A stretch of 64,000 bases of DNA from Saccharospirillum sp. (GCA_022565595.1 JAIUML010000023.1:1-64000), one strand, 5' to 3'. Numbered from the stretch's first letter, positions 27,254 through 37,152 are shown. The notes: generated by a model not told the origin, from the sequence alone. Numbers and translations: made by a program.

Positions 27254-27838
27254 TCAGTGCGCTTCGCCCTGCCCCATGGCCTCGCGATGGTGTCTGCGGC
27301 ACACGGAAACGTAACGATCATTGCCGCCAATCACGACCTGGTCACCCTCGCTGATGGGCTGGCCGTTCTCGTCGAATCGCAGCACCATGGTGGCCTTGCG
27401 GCCGCAATGACAAACAGTTTTCAATTCCGACAGTTTGTCAGCGATGGCCAGTAAACGCTCGGACCCGGGAAAGAGGTTGCCGAGAAAATCCGTACGGATG
27501 CCATAGCAAAGCACGGGCACATCAAAATCATCGGCGATGGCCGCCAACTGGTCGACCTGCGCCCGCGTCAGGAACTGGGCTTCATCGATCAGTATGCAGT
27601 GAGCAGGCTCGCTGTCGTCCTTGAACCAGGCCAGCAGATCGGTGCTCTCGTCAAAGGTGTCTGCGGACTTTTCAAGCCCGATGCGGGAACTGATGCAGCC
27701 CAGGCCGTATCGATCATCAATACGGGCGGTCAATAACCGGGTTTTCATGCCACGTTCGCAGTAGTTGTGGTCTGATTGCAGCAAAGAAGTGGATTTTCCA
27801 GCGTTCATTGCCGAATAATAAAAGTAGAGTTGGGCCAT
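27254..27838 (-). CDS. tdk: Thymidine kinase
   Basis: 194 residues, the type II (tetrameric) thymidine kinase that makes dTMP for salvage. Walker A is [13 protein letters not shown] near residue 10, and the Walker B-like DEAQFL near residue 88. The lasso zinc ligands are CHCG and the C-terminal CRRHH. Typical length. It is convergent with the GNAT gene. Confidence 0.93.
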   Translation of the reverse strand: MAQLYFYYSAMNAGKSTSLLQSDHNYCERGMKTRLLTARIDDRYGLGCISSRIGLEKSADTFDESTDLLAWFKDDSEPAHCILIDEAQFLTRAQVDQLAAIADDFDVPVLCYGIRTDFLGNLFPGSERLLAIADKLSELKTVCHCGRKATMVLRFDENGQPISEGDQVVIGGNDRYVSVCRRHHREAMGQGEAH

Positions 27839-27928
27839 GAGATTCCCGGTGCAGGAGGTTTTATTCGGTTGCAGACTTCGAAATAATAACGGCTTTTAGC
27901 AAGCCCGCCTACCAACAAAGGGAAGACC

Positions 27929-28756
27929 ATGCGCATCATTTCGTTCAATATCAATGGTATACGTGCCCGCCTCCACCAGCTTGAAGCACTGCGCAGCACC
28001 TGGAACCCGAATATCCTCTGCCTGCAGGAGATCAAGGTTCATGATGACATCTATCCCCACGAGTCGGTTCAGGACGCCAGTGGCCTGCAATCGGTCACCT
28101 GGGGGCAAAAAGGCCACCACGGTGTTGCCACCCTGACCCGCCAGGCACCGGTGGATGCGCAAAAAGGCTACCCTGGTGATGAAGCAGAGGCGCACAAACG
28201 CATGCTGATTACCCGCCATGCACTGGCCGATGGTCGTACCCTGACGGTGTTGAACGGCTATTTCCCTCAGGGTGAGAACATCAAGCATGAAACCAAATGG
28301 CCCGCCAAACGCCGCTTCTATGCGGACCTTATTGACTGGTTAAAGGCCAATGCACAACCGACTGACCCCATCATTGTATTGGGCGATTTCAACATCGCAC
28401 CGGTGGACGAAGACATCGGCATCGGTGTCAAGAACGCTCAGCGCTGGCTCAGAGAAGGCAAATCGGCATTTCAACCCGAAGAGCGAGGCTGGTTTGAGCA
28501 GTTAAGAGGCTGGGGCTTTACCGACAGCTATCGTCATCTTTACCCGAGCAAGAACGATGAATTCAGCTGGTTTGACTACCGCTCCAAAGGCTTCGACGAT
28601 GATCCCAAACGCGGGCTGCGCATTGATCACATCCTGGTCACAGAACCACTAGTGCCACTGATTCAAAGCGCAGGCATCGACTATCAGACACGCGCCATGG
28701 AGCGCCCTTCAGACCATGCGCCGGTTTGGCTGGACCTTGATCTGGAACTGGTCTGA
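27929..28756 (+). CDS. xthA: Exodeoxyribonuclease III
   Basis: 275 residues of the EEP superfamily: SFNINGIRAR at the N terminus, metal-binding Glu in LCLQEIKVHD, GDFNIAPVDEDIG (about residue 152), and the terminal DHAPVWLDL with catalytic His. AAGGGAAG precedes the start. It repairs abasic sites and degrades 3' ends in the cytoplasm. Divergent from tdk. Confidence 0.93.
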   Translation: MRIISFNINGIRARLHQLEALRSTWNPNILCLQEIKVHDDIYPHESVQDASGLQSVTWGQKGHHGVATLTRQAPVDAQKGYPGDEAEAHKRMLITRHALADGRTLTVLNGYFPQGENIKHETKWPAKRRFYADLIDWLKANAQPTDPIIVLGDFNIAPVDEDIGIGVKNAQRWLREGKSAFQPEERGWFEQLRGWGFTDSYRHLYPSKNDEFSWFDYRSKGFDDDPKRGLRIDHILVTEPLVPLIQSAGIDYQTRAMERPSDHAPVWLDLDLELV

Positions 28757-28782
28757 CTTGGTTTTTTGTCTACACGGTAGAC

Positions 28783-28809
28783 TTTAGAGACCCCTGTGGG
28801 GCCTCTAAA
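28783..28809. terminator. Bidirectional terminator between xthA and the M16C peptidase gene
   Basis: TTTAGAGACCCC, loop TGT, GGGGCCTCTAAA: a 12-bp stem with one G-T pair. It is preceded by a second small hairpin GTCTAC-ACG-GTAGAC (28768-28782) and a T6 run. It separates two convergent genes. Confidence 0.6.
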
Positions 28810-28816
28810 ACGGGCA

Positions 28817-31756
28817 TTACTCCTGAGAGAGCCTTTCAAGGTGGTAACCCTGATCATCCACCAGCGCTTTGGCATGCTTATGGTCGGTGACCACAGTGCG
28901 TGATGCCTGTTCCGGGTCAAAGTGATTGGCAGCAACCGCCTTGACCTGCTCTGGTGTAACTGCCAACAGGGCTTCACGATAGGCCTTGCGGAACTCATCG
29001 GTGCGTCCGAACAATTCACTGCGGAAGGCCTGTTTGGCTTCGCCTGCGGGCGAGCCCGGCTTGTCCATGGAACCGATCACGCCAAGAATGGACGATTCGA
29101 CCTGAGCGGCAGTTGCGCCCTCCTTCCGAATCCAGTCAATGCTGGCGTCGAAATCCTTCAGGGTGCCGTCGATGCGCGGGTCTCTATAGGAGAAAAAGCG
29201 GAAGGTGCCGGTGTTGCTGTCATGGCTGGCGCCGCCGCCATAGGCCCCGCCCTGCTCTCTTATGGTCCGGTGCAGGAAGTTGTCTCGCAGTATGCCGCCG
29301 AGTACCGTTAGCGCGGCTGAATCCGGATGCTCCGGCAGCACCGTCGGATAGGCCGCCGCGCAGAAGTTGACCTGAGTGTTGACACTCCAGACTGTGTTCT
29401 GCCTTGTGGTATCTGCCTGAGCGGTCTGGTCTTCGGTGGTCAACTGGTCGGTGCGGCTGGCCAGTCCTTGTTCATGCAGAATGCCCGCCAGTCGATCCAG
29501 CTCATGGGGTTCGGCAACCAGTACGGCATGAGCCGACTGTTGTTTCACCTTCTCGTGCAATTGGCTCAAGTCCGCCAATAGTTGTTCCAGTTGGCTGTCT
29601 TCGCTGTTAATTTGATCCAGCAGCGCTTTCAGTCGGCGCGTCGCCGGCAAGCCACCCATGCTGTAACCGAGCGCATTTGCCCTGTTGTGGTAAGCGCTGG
29701 CACTCTGCATGGCCAGCACATGGCCCTGGCCGGTCACGCTTTGCTGACGGCGGGCGCTCATCTGAGTCAACAGATCCCGCACGCGGCTTGCTTCATCGAA
29801 GCGCGGGCGCGTCCAGTGTTGGGTCAGTATTTGCGTCAATTCGTCCAGGTGCCTTACCAGAGCGCGGCCGCCCAGTACCAGGTAGCCGGCCACACTGTCG
29901 GCCGAGTTCACCGGGTTGCGTATTTGACTGGACAAACCAACACTGCCGGTTCGGGCAGCCTGCCATTGCTGCATCTGCAGGTAATCTTTATCGCCTGCGC
30001 CGAGTTCGGTCAGAAGCTGGGTATAGAGCGGTAATAGGGTCAGTTCTTTTTCGGATAAGACTGGCAATGGCAAATACCATTGCTGGTAGGCGAGGCCGTT
30101 TGTGCCGGCCTCATAGCCGGTAATGGTGCCGGTCAGGCGAGGCTTGATGCGTTTTACGTCGGGTTTAACGTCTTCCAGGGTTACCTTGGGCAGCAAACCG
30201 ATGTCGTCTTCCTGCTCCTGGCGTTGTTTCAATGCTGCCGCCTGAGTCACGATCTGTTGTTTTTCGCTGTCGCTGAGTGTTGCCTGGGTGCGCGCCAGCC
30301 GTGCGGCTTCATTGTCGAGCTGACGTTGATGCAGTTCCGGATCTGGCCGCATTGTCAGGCGTACACGGTGAACGTTGTCCAACAACAAGCGACGCACCAG
30401 GCCGGGAATGTAGTCCGGGTCCTTGCTGAGCTCCCGCAGTTTTTCCAGAGCGGGGTCGATGTCGAGGGCATCCATTACCGAGCCACCATGGGTGGCGGCA
30501 CCGATGACCGAAAAGATGAGCTGCAAGCCATAGGGGTGGCTATCACCGGTGATTTCGCGCTGCGATAACTCAAGCTGGTGCAGCATGGCTTCGACTTCCT
30601 CATGAGGCACTCCCTGCTCGGCAACTTCCGCCAGGGTGTCCAACACCAGTTGCTCGAAGCCTTCAGCCTTGTCCGGGTCACTGCCTTCGAGGCCGCAGAC
30701 AAACATCATTTCCCGGTTGGAATCTTCCAGGCCGCACATCGGTGAAGGGTTGGTACCAAGCTCGGTGTTTTCCAGTGCCTTGCGCAGTGGCGAGGCGCTG
30801 TTATCAAGCAGCACATCGCTGAGCAAGTGCGCCTCGAGTTGCGCAAAGAGGTCGGTCGATTCGCCCAACAGCCAGCCATACACATGGTGGGTTTTCTGTT
30901 TCAGGTCACCCGGCTCGGCGGCATAGGCTTCCTCTACCCTCAGTGTATGGGTAAATCGCTTCTCCAGCGGCACTTCCAGTTTATGTTCCAGCGCCTGGAA
31001 GCGGTGCAAGGCCTGATCGTGCATGCGTTGCTGAACATCGGCCGCAGGGCGATCACCAAAGGTGAAAAAGGTCGCATTGCTGGGGTGGTAATGCAGTTTA
31101 TAGAAGGACTTGAGCTGTTCGTAAGTCAAATCAGTGATGGCTTCAGGGTCGCCACCGCTGTTGTAATGATAGGTGTTGTAAGGGAACAAATAGCGCTTGA
31201 TGTTCTGGTACAACTGGCTGACCGGAGAGCTCATCGCGCCTTTCATCTCATTGAACACCACGCCCTTATACACCAGTGGCGTATCAGGATTGTCGGCCTC
31301 GGTAAACTCGAGGCGATGACCTTCCTGCAGAAAATCCAGCTCGTTCAGGTTGGAGAAGAAAACAGCATCCAGGTAAACCGACAAGAGGTTTTCGTAGTCC
31401 TTACTGTTTTCGCTGGCAAAGGGGTAAGCCGTCCAGTCGCTGCTGGTCATGGCGTTCATGAAGGTATTAAGCGAGCGCCGGATCATCATGAAGAAAGGGT
31501 CGCGAACCGGGTATTTCTCACTGCCGCACAGGGCGGTATGTTCAAGAATATGAGCCACCCCGGTGGAGTCGGTCGGCATGGTGCGCAAGGCCACCATAAA
31601 GACGTTTTCCGGGTTATCACTGGCGATGTGGAAGTGATCAGCCCCGGTCTGCTTGTGACGGTAGTGTTCAAGGGTGACGTTCAGAGATTCTATCGGACGC
31701 GCCTCGATGGGTTCGAAGGCGGCATGGGCATTCAAAGTCATAGGTTTCCACTGCAT
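28817..31756 (-). CDS. M16C (presequence protease-like) metallopeptidase
   Basis: A 979-residue insulinase-superfamily peptidase of the PreP/Cym1 type. The inverted zinc motif is HILEH (H69, E72, H73), followed by GSEKYPVRDPFFMM, which is diagnostic for M16C. A second, non-catalytic half follows, with a late GGAYGGGA. No signal peptide is evident, so it may degrade peptides in the cytoplasm. Length fits the roughly 970-residue family. An ATG at 31741 is an alternative start. Confidence 0.88.
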   Translation of the reverse strand: MQWKPMTLNAHAAFEPIEARPIESLNVTLEHYRHKQTGADHFHIASDNPENVFMVALRTMPTDSTGVAHILEHTALCGSEKYPVRDPFFMMIRRSLNTFMNAMTSSDWTAYPFASENSKDYENLLSVYLDAVFFSNLNELDFLQEGHRLEFTEADNPDTPLVYKGVVFNEMKGAMSSPVSQLYQNIKRYLFPYNTYHYNSGGDPEAITDLTYEQLKSFYKLHYHPSNATFFTFGDRPAADVQQRMHDQALHRFQALEHKLEVPLEKRFTHTLRVEEAYAAEPGDLKQKTHHVYGWLLGESTDLFAQLEAHLLSDVLLDNSASPLRKALENTELGTNPSPMCGLEDSNREMMFVCGLEGSDPDKAEGFEQLVLDTLAEVAEQGVPHEEVEAMLHQLELSQREITGDSHPYGLQLIFSVIGAATHGGSVMDALDIDPALEKLRELSKDPDYIPGLVRRLLLDNVHRVRLTMRPDPELHQRQLDNEAARLARTQATLSDSEKQQIVTQAAALKQRQEQEDDIGLLPKVTLEDVKPDVKRIKPRLTGTITGYEAGTNGLAYQQWYLPLPVLSEKELTLLPLYTQLLTELGAGDKDYLQMQQWQAARTGSVGLSSQIRNPVNSADSVAGYLVLGGRALVRHLDELTQILTQHWTRPRFDEASRVRDLLTQMSARRQQSVTGQGHVLAMQSASAYHNRANALGYSMGGLPATRRLKALLDQINSEDSQLEQLLADLSQLHEKVKQQSAHAVLVAEPHELDRLAGILHEQGLASRTDQLTTEDQTAQADTTRQNTVWSVNTQVNFCAAAYPTVLPEHPDSAALTVLGGILRDNFLHRTIREQGGAYGGGASHDSNTGTFRFFSYRDPRIDGTLKDFDASIDWIRKEGATAAQVESSILGVIGSMDKPGSPAGEAKQAFRSELFGRTDEFRKAYREALLAVTPEQVKAVAANHFDPEQASRTVVTDHKHAKALVDDQGYHLERLSQE

Positions 31757-31904
31757 CGACTATTATAGAGGTCATGATGAGGTTCTTCGGCTGGCAAGCA
31801 AGGCTTTTCTGAGAAATTTTCACGCTGTTTGCCTGCTATTGGCCTTTATCCCTCTGTCAGTTCCCGTAGAATAGCGGCCCTTTTGAAAGGGTACTGAGGG
31901 CAGA

Positions 31905-34562
31905 ATGTCAGAATTTGTTCAAGGCCAGCGCTGGTTGGCAGACGGGGAGCCCGAATTGGGCCTGGGTATGGTGCAATCCTTTGACGACCGCACCATTACG
32001 CTCTACTTTCCCGCGTCCGACACCGAGCGATGTTACGCGCTAAAGCAGGCCCCTTTAACCCGAGTTCGTTTCGAAGCGGGCGAGACCATCGACCGGCGCA
32101 GCAAGGGCAAGGTAGATGTCAAGGTCGTACATGAATTGAACGGCCTGCTGGTCTATGAGGTAACGTCCGGTGACATGGTACCCGAGACCGAACTCGGCGA
32201 TACCCTGGCACGCAACAATCCCCTGACAAGGTTGATGACTGGCCAGACAGACCATCCCAGTTGGTTCGCCTTTCGTTCCAGGCTCAATGCGGGCTATCAG
32301 TCCATCTGGAATGCGCACTTGAACGGCCTGCTGGGCACACGCTCCACGCTACTGCCGCATCAACTTTATGTGGCCCAACAGGCCACCGAACGCACCCGTG
32401 TGCGTGCCCTGCTGTCTGATGAAGTCGGTCTGGGCAAGACCATAGAGGCCGGGCTTATCATCAACCGGTTACGCCAACAGGGCCGTGCCAGCCGTGTGCT
32501 GATCGCCGTGCCCGATGCGCTGGCCGCTCAGTGGCTGGTCGAACTGGTACGACGTTTTTCGATCCATCCTGAGCTGTATCAGGACAACGAACACGATTTC
32601 AGCCTCGGCCAGGTGCACCTGATCCCTCACTCTTTATTGACCGACCCTGAAGAAATGGTATGGATCACGCCTCAGGAGTGGGACATCCTGGTGATTGATG
32701 AAGCCCACCATCTGAATATGGATGAGGCGGATCTGGATGAAACCACCTCCTGGCTGGCCCTGGCCAAGCGCACCCCGCATCTGCTGTTGCTGACCGCTAC
32801 GCCAGAACAGCTGGGCCACGAAGCCCATTTCAAACGGTTGCAACTGCTGGACGCCTCCCGTTTTGTCAGTTTCGAACAGTTTCAGGCCGAAGAGCAGCAG
32901 TTCCGCGCACTCTCGGAGCTGGCGAAGCAGTTATACGACGAAGAACCCGCTAAAACTGTGCAGCCCGCCCTTGCTGAGCTTGGCATAGAATGGCACGAGG
33001 ATCATCGCCGCGCCCTCGGTGAAGTCCTGGACCGTCATGGCACTGGCCGCGCCGTCTATCGCAATACTCGACGTGGTATTGATGGTTTCTACCCCAGGGT
33101 TGCCCATGCCCACCCGGCACTGGATGACGAGGACCGCCTCAGTTGGCTGGTGGAATGGCTCAAGGCCGATCGCTCACGCAAGACATTGCTGATTACGCAA
33201 AGCGCGGAAACAGCGCAGGAGCTTACCCATTTTCTGTGGCATGGAAACGGCATTGAGGCCACGGCCTTTCACGAGGGCTTGAACCTGATCGAACGCGACC
33301 GGGCCGCAGCACACTTTGCGGAAAGCACCGAAGCCGCTCAGATTCTGGTCTGTTCCGAGATTGGCGGCGAAGGCCGCAATTTTCAGTTCTGTCATCATCT
33401 GATTCTCTGGGACATTCCGGCACATCCCGATGTTCTGGAGCAACGCATCGGGCGGTTGGATCGCATCGGCCAGAGCGAAACCATTCAGGTGCACCTGCCT
33501 TTTGTGGCCGCTTCCGATGATGCCCTGCGGTACCGCTGGTACCACGAAGTATTGGGATGCATAGAACAGTTGCAGCCAGCAGCCGGCCCAGTACACGAGC
33601 GTTATGCAGACGCCTGGATGGCTCAGCCGGAAAACCCGGGACTGGAGGCCGAAATCAGAGCTGAAGTGGCGCGATTGAACGAGGAACTGGAACAAGGCCG
33701 CGATGTCATGCTGGAGCTGAACTCCTGCAGACAGCCCGATGCCGATGAACTCACCTTGCGCATTGAAGCGCTTGAAGCAACCACAGCAGAGACGGTTGTA
33801 GAGCAGGCGGCCGAGCTTCTCAATCTGCATTTTGAGGCCATAACCGAAGGTGTCTGGGAGCTCATTCCATCGGACAACATGATGATTCCGGTCATTCCCG
33901 GCATACCAGAGGGTGGCGCCCTGGTAACCTTTGATCGGGGCACCGCACTCAAGCGCGAGGATGTGCTCTTTGTTTCGTGGGAGCACCCCTTGATCCTGGG
34001 GCTATTGGACATCCTGAACAGCTCTGAGTTGGGTCAGGCCAGTGTCGCCCTTCTCGAAACCAGCCAGGTGCCAGCCGGCCAACTACTGTTGGAGATGCAC
34101 TGGCAAGTCAGCATTCCAGAGCGTGTCGCCCATGCGCTAAAACCCTGGGTCAATAACAGCCTGATTCGCACCCTGATGCTGGAAGGCGGCACCACTGACC
34201 TCGCCACGGCGTTGTCCGAGCAAGCGTTGGAGCCGCAAATTCGTACTTTGCCCAAGAAAACTGTGCGTCAACTGGTGCAAAGTGCCAAATCACGACTGAA
34301 CGCCATATACGAAGCCTCACTGGGCCACGCCCATCAACGGTACGACGTTGAAATTGAGCAGGCGCGTCAGGCTCTGCGCGCCAGCCACGAAGCCAGAATA
34401 GAGCGAACGCGCTACCTGGCCAGCGTTAACCCCATGGTGACTGAAAGTGACGTCAGCAAAGCCGAAATGCAGGCCGAAATGTACGACAGCGCCTGGGACG
34501 ATGTTGAACTGGTCGCTGTCGGTGTGCGTATGATTTTGTGTGCGCCACCAGGAACTTTGTGA
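31905..34562 (+). CDS. rapA: RNA polymerase-associated helicase-like protein RapA
   Basis: 885 residues; E. coli RapA has 968, so this one is shorter. N-terminal Tudor-like domains begin FVQGQRWLADGEPELGLG. A Swi2/Snf2 ATPase follows, with GLGKTIEAGL (about residue 175) and DEAHHL. A second helicase lobe has GGEGRNFQFCHHLILWDIP and QRIGRLDRIGQ. The C-terminal RapA domain is present. RapA recycles RNA polymerase after transcription. Confidence 0.92.
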   Translation: MSEFVQGQRWLADGEPELGLGMVQSFDDRTITLYFPASDTERCYALKQAPLTRVRFEAGETIDRRSKGKVDVKVVHELNGLLVYEVTSGDMVPETELGDTLARNNPLTRLMTGQTDHPSWFAFRSRLNAGYQSIWNAHLNGLLGTRSTLLPHQLYVAQQATERTRVRALLSDEVGLGKTIEAGLIINRLRQQGRASRVLIAVPDALAAQWLVELVRRFSIHPELYQDNEHDFSLGQVHLIPHSLLTDPEEMVWITPQEWDILVIDEAHHLNMDEADLDETTSWLALAKRTPHLLLLTATPEQLGHEAHFKRLQLLDASRFVSFEQFQAEEQQFRALSELAKQLYDEEPAKTVQPALAELGIEWHEDHRRALGEVLDRHGTGRAVYRNTRRGIDGFYPRVAHAHPALDDEDRLSWLVEWLKADRSRKTLLITQSAETAQELTHFLWHGNGIEATAFHEGLNLIERDRAAAHFAESTEAAQILVCSEIGGEGRNFQFCHHLILWDIPAHPDVLEQRIGRLDRIGQSETIQVHLPFVAASDDALRYRWYHEVLGCIEQLQPAAGPVHERYADAWMAQPENPGLEAEIRAEVARLNEELEQGRDVMLELNSCRQPDADELTLRIEALEATTAETVVEQAAELLNLHFEAITEGVWELIPSDNMMIPVIPGIPEGGALVTFDRGTALKREDVLFVSWEHPLILGLLDILNSSELGQASVALLETSQVPAGQLLLEMHWQVSIPERVAHALKPWVNNSLIRTLMLEGGTTDLATALSEQALEPQIRTLPKKTVRQLVQSAKSRLNAIYEASLGHAHQRYDVEIEQARQALRASHEARIERTRYLASVNPMVTESDVSKAEMQAEMYDSAWDDVELVAVGVRMILCAPPGTL

Positions 34563-34632
34563 TGTGGTTGGCGCTGACGCAAACCAGGCGTTCTTTCTGG
34601 CCACAAATACCGATTTTGACTGGCGGGAACAC

Positions 34633-34644
34633 CAAACCTGGTTT
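34633..34644. promoter_or_regulatory. Candidate PsrA operator before the enoyl-CoA hydratase gene
   Basis: C-AAAC-CTG-GTTT, a half-site pair with a 3-bp spacer, within the PsrA consensus range. It lies about 40 bp upstream of the hydratase start, and the psrA gene itself follows that gene. Confidence 0.45.
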
Positions 34645-34684
34645 AATGTGAATTGGACCCTTCACGGTAAACAAGAAGAACAAT

Positions 34685-35452
34685 ATGAAGGAAACCATAA
34701 TAATAGAACGGGACATTCCTGGTCTGGCGCGTGTTGTTTTGAACAAGCCAGAAACCGGGAACGCCTACGACGACGAACTGATCTGCACCCTGGTGACCGC
34801 ACTCGACGATCTGGCGGGCGACCCGGAACTCAAGATGGTCTGGCTGTCTGGCAAGGGCGCTCATTTTTGCACAGGTCCGGACCGGCAGTGGCTGGAACGC
34901 CGGAAACAGGTCGGGCGTGCGGAGCATTACCAGGACGCTGAGCAACTCGCACGGTTGCTCGCCACACTCTATCACTTCCCTGCCCCCGTGCTGCTGACGC
35001 TGCGCGGCGACGTGAACGCAGCCGCTGTCGGCATCGCCTGCTGTTGCGATCTGGTGTTAGCCAGCGAGCACACCTCCTTTTGCATAACGGAATCTCTGTT
35101 TGGTCAGGTGCCTGCCTTAAGTAGCCCCTATCTGGTTAAAGCGCTGGGGGAGAGAGCAGCAACCTATTACGCCTTGACTGGCGACAGCATTGACGCCTAC
35201 ACCGCAACCCGGCTGGGGTTGATCAATCGCCTGATTCCCGGGGATGAACTGGATGCTTACGCCGATGTGCTGGTCAATTCGATGTTGGCGCGCAGTGTAG
35301 ACTCGCTACGCACCACCAAACAAGTGCTGCATCTGGCCGCCAATGAAACCTATGATGACGATTTGATCGAGACGGTTATTGATTGCTCGACAGACGTACG
35401 TTTCCAGGTGAGCGAGAGCCGACGCCAATCGGCGGCCAGCAATAAACAATAG
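34685..35452 (+). CDS. LiuC-like enoyl-CoA hydratase/isomerase family protein
   Basis: 255 residues of the crotonase fold. The oxyanion-hole loop is GKGAHFCTGPD (about residue 60). The segment FCITESLFGQVPALSSPYLVKALGERAATYYALTG matches methylglutaconyl-CoA or isohexenylglutaconyl-CoA hydratases (LiuC/GnyH/AtuE) better than FadB-type hydratases. No other leucine-degradation gene lies nearby. It is convergent with psrA and has a PsrA-like site upstream. Exact substrate is uncertain. Confidence 0.8.
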   Translation: MKETIIIERDIPGLARVVLNKPETGNAYDDELICTLVTALDDLAGDPELKMVWLSGKGAHFCTGPDRQWLERRKQVGRAEHYQDAEQLARLLATLYHFPAPVLLTLRGDVNAAAVGIACCCDLVLASEHTSFCITESLFGQVPALSSPYLVKALGERAATYYALTGDSIDAYTATRLGLINRLIPGDELDAYADVLVNSMLARSVDSLRTTKQVLHLAANETYDDDLIETVIDCSTDVRFQVSESRRQSAASNKQ

Positions 35453-35461
35453 TGGTACAGA

Positions 35462-36091
35462 CTAACGCTCCAGTGCCGCAGCCAGAAACGGAATCATCTG
35501 GCGCATGACCTCGTCGATACCGGAATCTTCTCCGGTGTCAGCGATCGCCATATCTCGCAACACTTCGATGCTGGACATGGTAAATACACAGGCACCGATG
35601 GCGAAATGAATGCGCCAGAAGATCTCACGTTGAGACAATTCCGGGTGTGCGTTGCGCAAATAAAGTATGAAGCGACTGTATGTTTCGTTGTAGTTCTCAC
35701 GAAGAAATCGTCGCAAATGCCCCTGAGCCTGAGTGTAAGCCAGGCCCAGCAAGCGCATGAATACAGAAAGCTTGTTGGCATTGCCGGTCAAATGCACACC
35801 GGTAAGCATGGTATTGGCCAACACGCCCAATACATCATGCAGGTTGGGCTGCTGGTTACTGGCCACCAGAGCATTCAATTCTTTATCGAGCTTATTGCAG
35901 AACGGCGTCAGGAAGCGAGCAAAGACAGCCTGGATCAAGTCTTTTTTGGAGCCGAAGTGATAGTTTACGGCAGCCAGATTAACTTTGGCACGCGTCGTAA
36001 TCATGCGCAACGACGTTTCTGAAAACCCCTTCTCGGCAAACAACTGTTCGGCAGAATCCAGAATGCGGGTGACGGTATCGGCCTGGCTCAT
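35462..36091 (-). CDS. psrA: TetR-family fatty-acid regulator PsrA
   Basis: 209 residues. The N terminus (RILDSAEQLFAEKGFSETSLRMIT, then VNLAAVNYHFGSKKDLIQAVFARFL) is almost the same as Pseudomonas PsrA as I remember it, and so is LSVFMRLLGLAYTQAQGHLRRFL in the ligand domain. PsrA represses beta-oxidation and ETF genes and its own gene, and is released by long-chain fatty acids. A near-perfect palindromic operator lies 51 bp upstream of its start (36142-36153). Confidence 0.88.
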   Translation of the reverse strand: MSQADTVTRILDSAEQLFAEKGFSETSLRMITTRAKVNLAAVNYHFGSKKDLIQAVFARFLTPFCNKLDKELNALVASNQQPNLHDVLGVLANTMLTGVHLTGNANKLSVFMRLLGLAYTQAQGHLRRFLRENYNETYSRFILYLRNAHPELSQREIFWRIHFAIGACVFTMSSIEVLRDMAIADTGEDSGIDEVMRQMIPFLAAALER

Positions 36092-36134
36092 TCAGTACTT
36101 CACTTCTCTTATAAGACAACTGGGTTTCGTTCTA

Positions 36135-36160
36135 CTGTTTAAAACGATCGTTTAAAACAG
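36135..36160. promoter_or_regulatory. PsrA autoregulatory operator
   Basis: A 26-bp near-perfect palindrome centred on AAACGATCGTTT (36142-36153), i.e. AAAC-N4-GTTT as in the PsrA consensus. It lies in the psrA leader, divergent from yccA. Confidence 0.7.
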
Positions 36161-36306
36161 GAATATAACCGATTTACCGAAAAAAACCAGTCGATTTACT
36201 GAGTTTGGCGTGATCACCGGCCGCGAAATAGCGGGACAAGCAGCGGGATGGCCTATCACCTACTGTCAATGACAGGTATAGTGACTCTCAACCCCCCGAG
36301 CGATGC

Positions 36307-36334
36307 TTGAAAAGCCGGGAAATGCCTATAATAT
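36307..36334 (+). promoter_or_regulatory. Candidate sigma70 promoter of yccA
   Basis: TTGAAA (36307-36312), 16 bp, TAATAT (36329-36334); an overlapping TATAAT (36327-36332) also fits. About 30 bp upstream of the ribosome site. Confidence 0.5.
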
Positions 36335-36365
36335 TAACATCGACTCAACTTAAGGAGGTTTGCCT

Positions 36366-37034
36366 ATGGCCGACTATCAGAATACTGCTACGCACCGTCA
36401 AGACTCCGCGTTAGCGACCAATAAAGTGCTGCGCAACACCTACGCTCTATTGTCCATGACACTGGTCTTCAGTGCGGTTACTGCCATGATCGCCATGGCG
36501 CTGAACCTGCCACACGGAGCGGCCTTGATCATGATGATTGCCGCTATCGGCATCATCTGGTTCGTGCTACCAAAAAGCGTTAACTCCAGCATGGGTCTGG
36601 TGTGGACTTTTGTCTTCGCAGGCTTGATGGGTGCCAGTCTTGGCCCGATCCTGAACGCCTACCTGGCATTGGCCAATGGTCCTTCGATTGTGGCTCAGGC
36701 GCTGGGCGGTACAGCCATCGTAACCTTCTCCTTGTCTGCCTATGCAGTCACAACGAAGAAGGACTTCAGTTTCCTCGGTGGCTTTATCATGATCGGCCTT
36801 ATCGTCGCTCTGGTAGCTATCGTTGCTAACCTGTTCTTCAGCATTCCGGCTCTGAGCCTGGCCATTTCGGCTGGTGTGGTACTGCTGATGTCGCTGTTTA
36901 TCCTCTTTGATACCAGCCGCATCGTTAACGGGGGCGAGACCAACTACATTCGCGCCACCGTTTCCCTGTACCTGAGTATCTACAACATCTTTATCCACCT
37001 GTTGTCCCTGATTGGCGCTCTGAGCCGCGACTAA
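36366..37034 (+). CDS. yccA: Bax inhibitor-1/YccA family inner membrane protein
   Basis: 222 residues from the ATG at 36366, which has AAGGAGG 7 bp upstream; the TTG at 36360 is rejected. Seven membrane helices cover most of the protein after a polar N terminus of about 25 residues. The BI-1 family aspartate-containing end (FDTSRIVNGGETNYIRATVSLYLSIYNIF) is clear. In E. coli YccA is an FtsH substrate and modulator. A strong terminator follows and separates it from the tus operon. Confidence 0.92.
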   Translation: MADYQNTATHRQDSALATNKVLRNTYALLSMTLVFSAVTAMIAMALNLPHGAALIMMIAAIGIIWFVLPKSVNSSMGLVWTFVFAGLMGASLGPILNAYLALANGPSIVAQALGGTAIVTFSLSAYAVTTKKDFSFLGGFIMIGLIVALVAIVANLFFSIPALSLAISAGVVLLMSLFILFDTSRIVNGGETNYIRATVSLYLSIYNIFIHLLSLIGALSRD

Positions 37035-37066
37035 GCGACTCGAACAGCACTAATCCGAAATGTAAG

Positions 37067-37093
37067 AAAGGCCGCCTTGTGCGGCCTTTTTTT
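37067..37093 (+). terminator. Rho-independent terminator after yccA
   Basis: A 9-bp stem AAAGGCCGC / GCGGCCTTT with loop CTTGT, running into T7. Confidence 0.9.
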
Positions 37094-37152
37094 ATGATGA
37101 CCTTATCGGCTGCTATCTTAACGAGCCATGTCGCTGTGTTAGACTTTCCGCC

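Noticed and set aside
28768-28780. 13-bp sequence GTCTACACGGTAG also found inverted at about 22201-22213
   Set aside because: A 13-mer match on either strand is expected several times by chance in 64 kb; no wider similarity flanks it.
30827-31768. 313-codon frame opposite the M16C peptidase gene
   Set aside because: Antisense shadow of the HILEH-containing N-terminal part of the peptidase.
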